From contig CM043705.1 in the NCBI GenBank assembly GCA_023935145.1, positions 87,330,084 to 87,394,083 on the forward strand: a DNA stretch of 64,000 nucleotides. Direction: 5' to 3'. This DNA is from Bretschneidera sinensis. Its lineage: Eukaryota > Streptophyta > Magnoliopsida > Brassicales > Akaniaceae. The notes below the pieces were generated by a model. That model searched no databases. It was not told the DNA's origin and was given only the letters and a program-made list of their open reading frames with translations. This document shows, piece by piece, positions 55,333-64,000 of this stretch (positions are counted from its first letter, which is position 1; each line of letters opens with the position of its first letter). The position numbers were made by a program, and so were the translations under genes.

Positions 55333-57785
55333 TTTTTTTGTTATGTATAATTTTACAGCTTGGTACAGACCATATTAATTAAATAATGAATTCTTAAAAA
55401 TAAATTAAGAACCCGATAATTAAGTCATGTAAAACTTAATTAGATCTCCAAATTAATGTTGAATTTATAAGATAAAAAAACTTAACTTATTTGGGCTATT
55501 TTAATCATTCTTAAAGAAGTAGCTTTGGTATTATTAATTACGTGGGTATTAATCTATATAACATGTAATACATTGAGATTCGATTGGTATTGTGATATTT
55601 TATTAAAAGTCCTCACAGGTCCTTAAACAAACACCAAACCAACAACTCAAAACTGTACCCTATTAAAAAAAACTCGAAAAGCAAGAGCAAATCGTAGAAA
55701 GAAGCCCCTTCTCATAGCCAATGAACTGCATGAGACGAAACAACCATACAAATATAAAAAAAAAATATTAAAAATAACTGAATAAACAAATATTTCAAAA
55801 GCATAAATTGATATAAAATGATCAAATTAATTGTTTATACATTAACAAATTCTCTCAAGTACAAGCCGACTAAAGGATTAAAAGTATTGCATGTGAAACT
55901 CAAATGAAAGAAAGACCAAATATCCGAAAGAGCAAATAACTTGGTCAAATATTAAATAAAAAAGTGCATCCTCAGATCTAGAAGTTAGGATATGGAGGTC
56001 TGATACTGTGTTAAAATAAAAGAAATTGAGAAGAATTCTTTATGTTTGGTGTGCCTCTAACAACATTGCTTCTTGTCTCTCTCTACACTCTATCTCTCTT
56101 CTCCCTCTCTAACTCTTAGCTTAAACCCTAAATAGAAAATATCAACGTGGTATCAGAGTTTCTTTCATTTAATACATATTACATATAATAATATAGAGAA
56201 TTCTTCTCAGCTTTTCTTGGTGAGGTAAGTGTAATCGTCGACGTACATCAGGTGGGTTATTGTAATTTTCCCTTAACTTACAATAATGCACTTAGTTAAA
56301 TTGTATTTTCAAAAGCATATAATTTCAAGACAATATTGTAAGTTAAACAAACACAAATTGTGCTAATAATAATCTTTGGAATGTCAATAGCATCACCATT
56401 AAAAGAACCCATCAAAGAAATACAACACCAAACAATTCCAGTTGAGAACACTAATTTTTTTAAGGTGATTGCTTTTATAAATAAAAGGTTGAAAATAGCT
56501 TAAAAAAAGTTAATTTGATTTTTGATTGAGACTATTATTATTATTATTATAATTATTATTATATCAACAATTTAGTTATTGTTATGTTAAATATTATTAT
56601 TTCAATAAATATTAATTATATTACTATTATTTTTATTATTCATAAATGATTGTGATTATAATTAACATTTTTAGTTGTTCCTCCAATACTGCTTGCTTAT
56701 AAAGCTAGAATGCCTCTTGAGTAGCACTTAACTCAGCAAAGCTGGATGGTTAAATCATTCATGTTGCTTATGCAATAGAAAATTAAGCATGACTTGATAG
56801 AGTAAAAGAATGAAAGTTCTATCTCAGCATTTATGAATCAAGGCATACAACGGTTTCCTGTCCAAACTAAGACTGCATGATCGTTGAAATCATGGATCAC
56901 TTTTTGAGCTTATAAATAATTAGTGAGTTTTATTTGCATTACATTTGTAGATCACTTGAAGTAATATTCAATTTAGTCATATTTAGAGCTAAAACAACTA
57001 CATATATATGAGCATAATTTTGAGGGTCTAATAGTTGAGTATTGTTTTAAAGCTAACGTGTATTGTTAGCCGTATACGTATCCATCTCCATCCAGGTTTT
57101 CCCTTTCATATATGCGTGTAGTCACATTTAGAGCTCAAACAACTACATATATATGAGCATAATTTTGCAGGTCTAATAGTTGAGTATTATTTTAACGCTA
57201 ACGTGTGTTGTTAGCCATGTACGTATCCTTCTTCATCTAGGTTTTCCCTTTCGTTCACGTGTGTGTGTCCATCTCCATCCAGGTTTTCCCTTTCGTTCGT
57301 GTGTGTTTTTTTCTATAATAATTTCTCACAAAAAAGAAAAGTGTTCAATCAAATATCGTAGATGTGTGTAGGGCACAGGCCGTCAACCTGAGCTTTAATT
57401 TGGATACTTGGCTCGAGTTATTTATGGTCTTTTTGAACTCGAGCCAAGAATGAAAATTTAAACTCATGCTCCGCTCGCGTTTATTTTCCACAACTTAAGC
57501 TCGAGTCAGCTTCAAGCCCAAACAAGCCTGACCTCCAACCCTTCTAGCTCTGACTTTCGAACCTGAGTATATAAACTTTTATATTTATAGTCTAAGTAAA
57601 AGTATATATATTCATTTTAGAATAAAAATATTTTTAATATATATATAATTGAATCAATTGACATGGAAAGAACAAGCATTAATTGTTTGACATGAGTTTA
57701 TTTAAATTATAGAATTCTTATTTTACATTTAAGAATTCTTGATTTAATATGGTACAAGACAGAAACATATATAAAAAGAAAAAAC
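55333..57785. other. Tail of unit 4, uninterrupted
   Basis: Same layout as 47749-50208, with a small deletion near 55677 and an expanded ATT run near 56533-56560. The tandem-repeat block lies at 56982-57306. No gene is seen. Confidence 0.75.
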
Positions 57786-58241
57786 TTAATATTCAAAAGA
57801 GAGAGGAGCAGATGAATCAGATCCAAAATCCAAAACACATTTATTCCAAAATTGTTTACTTCTGGGAATACCTAAAGATGCATTTGCTTTAAAATGATTC
57901 AATGAGAAAATGGTTCTCACCAATGCAGTGTGGCACTCTTTTCCCACTGCCATAAGTGTTCTGCAACAATTTTCAGTAACGGTAACATTCTCGAACATAT
58001 ACATGAATACTTGTTTCCCGCACTCCATAGTCATCTTTTCAGAACAGCTTTGCAAAAATTTGGCATACTCTAGTGAAGGTTCTGGTGACAAAATTTCGAA
58101 TTCAGTTCCAGGCGGATACGCGTAATATTCATCTTCTTCCGCTGAAGGACTGATATCTTCCGTTGCTGCAAATGTGAGCGATACCGTTGTTGTGGCTAAG
58201 AACAACGCCACAAGGATAGAGAACAGCTCTAACTTTCCCAT
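57786..58241 (-). CDS. G1, unit 5: secreted prolamin-like protein with acidic linker
   Basis: 151 aa. It differs from units 2 and 4 only at I9 in the signal peptide (LFSIL rather than LFSLL), a state shared with the unit 1 chimera and unit 3 and so probably ancestral. All six cysteines are kept. TATA lies at 58326-58336. Confidence 0.88.
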   Translation of the reverse strand: MGKLELFSILVALFLATTTVSLTFAATEDISPSAEEDEYYAYPPGTEFEILSPEPSLEYAKFLQSCSEKMTMECGKQVFMYMFENVTVTENCCRTLMAVGKECHTALVRTIFSLNHFKANASLGIPRSKQFWNKCVLDFGSDSSAPLSFEY

Positions 58242-61200
58242 GATTTTGTTTTTTTTAGTAATGACAGGTTTATCAATTTATCTTTATTGTGTTGCTAATT
58301 TGAAGATTAATGGCTTTAAGGATCCTTTTATATATAGGGTGCAATACAGGAAAGATATAGTACTATTAATTTGGTGGTTTCAAAACGCTCCATTAATATC
58401 TTTTGCATTAAATATGTTTGATTAATTAATTACAATAATTGTAAGGCATTAGTTGGAGAAATGTTGATATGCAATAATAATTTAACTTCTACTTAAGAGT
58501 GATTTTGCTATCTGAGTTTAGAAAAAGGTAAAAAGGAAGCTTAATTTAACGATGATTACAGTTGTTTCAAAGTGTTCTAATATAGTGATTAGTTAATTTA
58601 AAAATATGTAATGAAAGATAGAATTAAGGAAAAATTCTTGTCTCGTATATCTTTTCTTCTCAATCTTTTCGCACAATTTAAGGGTGAGATGAACCTTTGT
58701 GTCATGTATCTCTCTCACACTGTGCCATACAAGAACTTCTCAGAACTAAGAGAACATGAGGCATTAGTTGCCCGTTGGCATACTTTGTTTTGGAGATTTT
58801 GTCCACGTGGTCGATGGAATAGCTTTTTGTCCACTTCAAATACGAAAAGACTTTCCACAGTAAAAGAAAACAGAGGTCAGAGAAACGGTGCTAATTTTAT
58901 CAATTAAAGTTTATGTTATGTCGGCTCTATTTGACAGCAGTTTGATCAAAAAAAATATTCTAATATTTTCACATGGTCAAGTACAATTATTTAATTTAAT
59001 TTTTTTATCCAACAGTTGTTCGCTAGAACTGACAAAATGAGCACGTTTCTTTCTATGTGAAAAGTATTTTTTATCCAAAAAAAATCTCATAGACCAAATC
59101 TTCGCAAGAATCTCTGGATCGTTAAATACATGATTGTGTGGTGTTATTCTTAAACAAGATTTTCCAAGATTGTTGGCATTGTGTGCAAGTTATGAATGAA
59201 ATTTCAGCATGTTATGAATGAAACAAGGAATTCACAATTGAAAAATTTGGCCACTGGTGTGACAAGGGACAATGCCCTCCAATGCTTAGTTGCCTACTGC
59301 TGATATTGGACAGTATATATTTCTCTATTGTTTGGAACACCAAAAGTTGCCGGATTAAAAATAGAAGGAGCTCAGCTATTGCCTCGGTTTCTGATTTTCT
59401 GCTCAACAAAACAGAACTTGTCCCTCGTGAGAAAAAGAAGATATCAGTGGAAATCTCCCTGAGATTGGGTGTCTCAACTTAGCGCGGATGGTTCTTCCAA
59501 TAATTCGCAAATGTTGTGTAAACCAACAGGTAGAACAGAGGATTTTGTATTTGAGAAAAAGATTTATGGTAAATTGTTCAATACTTTGAACTCAGAATAT
59601 ATAACTCATTGTTAAAGACTTGACTTTTGGGCCTTGGAGGACAACAAAAAATATAAACTACCAGTCTTCGCAATAGACTTAACCATTGGCACAAGAAGAA
59701 TAGGAAGAAGAGTGAAAATGTATCGTAATAACTGGTAACCATTCTAAAAGGTACAAATGATTAGTTGAAGGGTATTTAGAATTGTTTTCGTTTTTTTTAA
59801 AAAATTTTAAAAGTGAGATTAGATTGTTGTTTTTTAACAAATTTTAGATTAAATTGTAATCATTAACAAATAAGAGAGATGTAATCTATTATAATATAAA
59901 GTATTTTTTCTCAGAGAGATTTCAAGATTGTCACAATGGTAATGCTTGATTGAAAAGTATGATTCCAACGGGCTTGATTCTGATCGGTTTTCAAAATCTA
60001 TTGATTGTGCAATTTGTGACTACTAGGTGTGTTTCCTGTGAAAATAAAAATAAATAAATAAATAAGAATTCACTATATTATGTGTGTAATATGTATTACA
60101 TGGACAAAACTCCGATACCATATTGATATTTGGTATTTAGGGTTTAGGCTATGAGTTAGAGAGACGGTATAGAGAGAGACGGGAGACAGTGCGTTGTTAG
60201 AGGCACACAAAATATAGATAATTCTTCTCAATTTTTCAAATTTTAATGTGGTATCAGAACTTCAGATCTTCGTTTCAAGTTCAAAATATATCCATTTTCA
60301 TTTAATATTTGACCAAGTTATTTCTCTTTTGGATATATAGGCTTTTTTTCATTTGGGTTCATGTGCAAAAACCTTAAATTCGTCAGTTAGCTTGTACTTG
60401 AGAGATGTTTTATAAAGAATTAATTGGATCACTTTCTTTTATCAGTTTTAGCTTTTGATATAATTGGTAACTCAATTATTTCTTAATATTTCTAGTATTT
60501 TGATGGTTCTTTCGCCTCATACAATTCATTGGCTATGGGACGGGGTTTCTTTTGACTATCAGCTCTTGCCTTTTGAGTTACAGTTTTGAGTTGTTGGTTT
60601 GGTGCTTGTTTAAAGACTTGTGTGGACTTTGGTTTCTTTTGAAAAGTAGTTATCTAAACTATGGGATGGTTTTTATAATAAAATATCACAATATCGATCG
60701 AATCTCAATTTATTAACTGAATTAAAACTAAAACTTTTAGGGAAAAATCTAATTTTTTTCTTCTTTTTTTTCTTTTAGAATATGATCTTATAAATACAAT
60801 TAGTTTATTTTATATTTAATTTGATTGTATATATTGGTTATTAAGGATTTTATATGTTGAAATATTTTGGTACCAAATCTACATCATTTTGTATTCTAAA
60901 AAAAATCTGTCATTTATACGGGGAGGGGAGAGGAGACCTCATAAATTCAATTTTGTTTCTTTTTAAAATATGATCTCATAAATATAATTTGTTGGAGATA
61001 TAATTTATGTTAGTTTATCATATATTTTTTTACAATAGGAGTAGCAAAATTTGAACTTGAGATTTGAATGGGACCTCCTCTTAAGAGAAAAAAGTGTAAT
61101 TCTCAATTAGACTATGCTCAAGCCACAATTTATTACTACCTAATTTGATTGTATTATTTACTTATATGTTTTTTTAAAATACGTTATTTTAGGTTGTTTT

Positions 61201-61437
61201 ACATGTTATATAGATTGATAGCCAAATAATTTAAAATACCAAAGCTACATCTTTGAGAAAAATTGAAATGGCCCAAATAAGTTCAGTTTTTTTTTTTATG
61301 TTATAAATCCAACATTAATTTGAAGATCTAATTAAGTTTTACATGACTTAACTATAGAGTTCATAATTTAATTTTAAGAAATCAGTACGGTACGTAATAA
61401 ACTGTAAAATCATATATAACAGCAAAAAAAAAAAAAA
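58242..61437. other. Intergenic region between G1 and G2, unit 5
   Basis: Collinear with the other units. The left arm of the inverted repeat begins near 60063. No gene is seen. Confidence 0.7.
58326..58336 (-). promoter_or_regulatory. TATA box of G1, unit 5
   Basis: TATATATAAAA on the minus strand, 85 bp upstream of the ATG at 58241. Confidence 0.75.
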
Positions 61438-61800
61438 CTATGATTCAAAAGAGATTGGCGCAGATGCATCTCCTCCAAAATCCAAAACACAAGTATTCCA
61501 TACTTGTTTACTTCTAGGGATAATAGAAGATGCATTTGCTTCGGACTGATGTAATGTAAAAGTGGCTTTCACCAATATGATATGGCATTCTTCTCCCATT
61601 GCTATAAGGTTTTGACAGTCTTTTTCAGTGACGTTTAAATTCTGATCGAATATAGACGTGAATACCTCTTTTCCGCACTCTGGAGTCATCTTATCGACAC
61701 AACTATGTGGTGATAGCTCTGTAGCCATTGTGAGTGACATCATGATTTTAGTGGCTATGAACAATGCCATAAGGATAGAGAAGTTCTCAAACTTTGCCAT
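61438..61800 (-). CDS. G2, unit 5: prolamin-like protein with Asp in place of a cysteine
   Basis: The 120-aa frame is intact. Residue 61 is Asp (EKDCQN; codon GAC) where units 1, 2 and 4 have Tyr (TAC) and unit 3 has Cys (TGC). TGC to TAC to GAC is the shortest path, so this copy passed through the Tyr state. C72 is kept, leaving five cysteines. F4 (MAKFENF) is unique. Confidence 0.78.
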   Translation of the reverse strand: MAKFENFSILMALFIATKIMMSLTMATELSPHSCVDKMTPECGKEVFTSIFDQNLNVTEKDCQNLIAMGEECHIILVKATFTLHQSEANASSIIPRSKQVWNTCVLDFGGDASAPISFES

Positions 61801-62549
61801 GATTGGTTTTATTTTTAATTAATGATGTAGCAGTACCTATTTATTTTTTGTATTGCTTTGAGAGTGATGCATTTGATAGTGATACACAAGGATTATTTTA
61901 TAGGGTGTAATTAGAGGAAAGAGATAATTTTTTGTTGTTTCAAAACATTTCAAAATTAGTATCTTCAGCATTAGTTGACCATGTAACATAAGTATTTCAA
62001 ATCCATGATGTGAAGGCTACTCATCCTTCGGTCGTTTTTTAAAATATTTTAGTCACACTTTGTTTTTTTATTTTTTCTATTTATGGCTTCATTCTTACAT
62101 GAATAATGCATACATATATGAATCGAAATACCAATATATAAAATTGTAATTATTGGATGTCACAAATGTCTAAAGATAGTAATAGAGAGCTTAATTTGGT
62201 TCTTTTGTTTTTTCTTACCCTTCAATATTCAAAGTAGTATTAACATTTAATCTTTCGTTCGCGTCATATGAAGTCAACTTCCGTTTCATGTCTAGTAAAT
62301 TAATGTAAACCCTTCACATCATGGATTTGAAAAACTTATGTTACATGGTTAATTAATTATAATCAAACATAATTAATACAGAAGATACTAATTTTGGAAC
62401 GTTTTGAAACAACAGTAAATTATCTCATTCCTTTGAATACAACCTATAAAATGATCCTTGTGTATCACCATCAAAATCATCTCTCTCAAAGCAACACAAA
62501 AAATAAATTAATACTCCTCTATCATTAATTAAAATATAAAAAAAAAATT

Positions 62550-62912
62550 ATGGCAAAGTTAGAGAACTTCTCTATCCTTATGGCATTGTTCATAGCCACC
62601 ACAACCATAGTGTCACTCACATTGGCTGCAGAGCTATCACCACAAAGTTGTGTCGATAAGATGACTCCAGAGTGCGGGAAAGAGGTATTCACGTCTAAAT
62701 TCAATCAGAATGTAGACGTCACTGAAAAATGCTGTCAAAACCTTATAGCAATGGGAGAAGAGTGTCATATCATATTGGCGAAAGCCACTTTTACATTACA
62801 TCAGTCTGAAGCAAATGCGTCTTCTATTATCCCTAGAAGTAAACAAGTATGGAATACTTGTGTTTTGGATTTTGGAGGAGATGCATCTGCGCCAATCTCT
62901 TTTGAATCATAG
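62550..62912 (+). CDS. G3, unit 5: secreted prolamin-like protein
   Basis: 120 aa with six cysteines. K50 replaces the buried-type Ile (VFTSKFNQ), which may disturb the helix before the CC pair. T17 differs in the signal peptide. At codons 90-91 it reads gcg-tct, the form otherwise seen in G2 of units 1, 2 and 4. Confidence 0.85.
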   Translation: MAKLENFSILMALFIATTTIVSLTLAAELSPQSCVDKMTPECGKEVFTSKFNQNVDVTEKCCQNLIAMGEECHIILAKATFTLHQSEANASSIIPRSKQVWNTCVLDFGGDASAPISFES

Positions 62913-64000
62913 TTTTTTTGTTATGTATAATTTTACTGCTTGGTACAGACCATATTAATTAAATAATCAATTCTTAAAAATAAATTAAGAACTCGATAAT
63001 TAAGTCATGTAAAACTTAATTAGATCTCCAAATTAATGTTGAATTTATAAGATAAAAAAACTGAACTTATTTGGGCTATTTTAATCATTCTTAAAGAAGT
63101 AGATTTGGTATTTTTAATTACGTGGGTATTAATCTATATAACATGTAATACATTGAGATTCGATTGGTATTGTGATATTTTATTAAAAGTCCTCACAGAT
63201 CTTTAAACAAACACCAAACCAACAACTCAAAACTGTACCCTAGTAAAAAAAACTCGAAACTGTTACTCGAAAAGCAAGAGCAAATTGTAGAAAGAAGTCC
63301 CTTCTCATAGCCAATGAACTGCATGAGATGAAACAACCATACAAATATAAAAAAATATTAAAAATAACTGAATAAACAAATATTTCAAAAGCATAAATTG
63401 ATATAAAATGATCAAATTAATTGTTTATACATTAACAAATTCTCTCAAGTACAAGCCGGCTAAAGGATTAAAAGTATTGCATGTGAAACTCAAATGAAAG
63501 AAATACCAAATATCCTAAAGAGCAAATAACTTGGTCAAATATTAAATAAAAAAGTGCATCCTCAGAACTAGAAGTTAGGATATGGAGGTATTATACTGTG
63601 TTAAAATAAAAGAAATTGAGAAGAATTCTTTATGTTTGGTGTGCCTCTAATAACATTGCTTCTTGTCTCTCTCTACACTCTATCTCTCTTCTCCCTCTCT
63701 AACTCTTAGCTTAAACCCTAAATAGAAAATATCAACGTGGTATCAGAGTTTCTTTCATTTAATACATATTACATATAATAATATAGAGAATTCTTCTCAG
63801 CTTTTCTTGGTGAGGTAAGTGTAATCGTCCACATACATCAGGTGGGTTATTGTAATTTTCCCTTAAACTTACAATAATGCACCTAGTTAAATTGTATTTT
63901 CAAAAGCATATAATTTCAAGACAATATTGTAAGTTAAACAAACACAAATTGTGCTAATAATAATCTTTGGAATGTCAATAGCATCACCATTAAAGGAACC
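62913..64000. other. Tail of unit 5, cut by the window end
   Basis: Unit tail up to about the empty Gypsy site region. It shares small variants with the unit 1 tail (ataatcaattc, aagccggc) and one with the unit 2 tail (ggtattatactg). No gene is seen. Confidence 0.75.

Larger units (their letters stand above)
52488..56210. repeat. Inverted repeat, unit 4
   Basis: Arms around G2 and G3 with the spacer near 54440-54730. The left arm again carries the extra segment of about 485 bp. Confidence 0.82.
60063..63800. repeat. Inverted repeat, unit 5
   Basis: Arms around G2 and G3 with the spacer near 62020-62310, laid out as in unit 1. Confidence 0.82.

Noticed and set aside
1..64000. CRISPR arrays, bacterial operons, phage or toxin-antitoxin systems
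   Set aside because: The repeats are dispersed or long tandem repeats of plant type; gene structure, TATA boxes and retroelements are those of a plant nuclear genome.
1..64000. tRNA, rRNA or microRNA genes
   Set aside because: Only primer-binding sites complementary to tRNA-Met were found; no cloverleaf or rRNA stretch was recognised by eye.

Overview
The window is nuclear DNA from a flowering plant, most likely a eudicot. It is AT-rich, carries Copia and Gypsy LTR retrotransposons primed from plant initiator tRNA-Met, and its small intronless genes belong to the plant-only prolamin-like (ECA1 / egg-cell-secreted type) family of secreted cysteine-rich proteins. The species cannot be named from the sequence alone.

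The backbone is a tandem array of a unit of about 7.6 kb. Each unit holds three genes. G1 (about 151 aa, minus) carries an acidic linker. About 3.2 kb further on come G2 (120 aa, minus) and G3 (120 aa, plus), head to head. G2 and G3 lie on the two arms of a large inverted repeat with arms of about 1.5-2 kb and a unique spacer of about 0.3 kb. Five units are visible: unit 1 (G1 chimeric 2131-2670, G2 5869-6231, G3 6979-7341), unit 2 (15029-15484, 18681-19043, 19793-20155), unit 3 (G1 pseudogene 42716-43171, 46257-46619, 47386-47748), unit 4 (50209-50664, 53858-54220, 54970-55332) and unit 5 (57786-58241, 61438-61800, 62550-62912). Bases 1-516 are the tail of a preceding unit, and the window ends inside the tail of unit 5.

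Retroelements interrupt the array. A decayed Copia fragment replaces the 3' half of the first G1 (about 669-2495). A 5.2-kb Gypsy element (8481-13685, target duplication CAATT) sits in the tail of unit 1. A 9.8-kb element with long LTRs and almost no coding capacity (20747-30548, target duplication AAAGA) sits in the tail of unit 2 and holds a nested 734-bp solo LTR. A 5.1-kb Copia element (32390-37471, target duplication ACATT) and a truncated Gypsy LTR (41838-42223) lie in a foreign block between units 2 and 3.

That block (31858-42223) interrupts the unit tail. It carries two older, divergent family members (38116-38508 and 40821-41258), two decayed ones and a broken F-box gene, so the family cluster is older than the recent 7.6-kb amplification.

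The most notable biology is the head-to-head paralog pair in every unit. G2 is losing family cysteines stepwise while G3 keeps all six. Sequence appears to be exchanged between arms and between units, a promoter block is shared by G1, G2 and G3, and one copy has been turned into a secretory-leader/retrotransposon fusion frame. From family knowledge these proteins are probably secreted in reproductive (gametophyte) tissue; nothing in this DNA shows expression directly.
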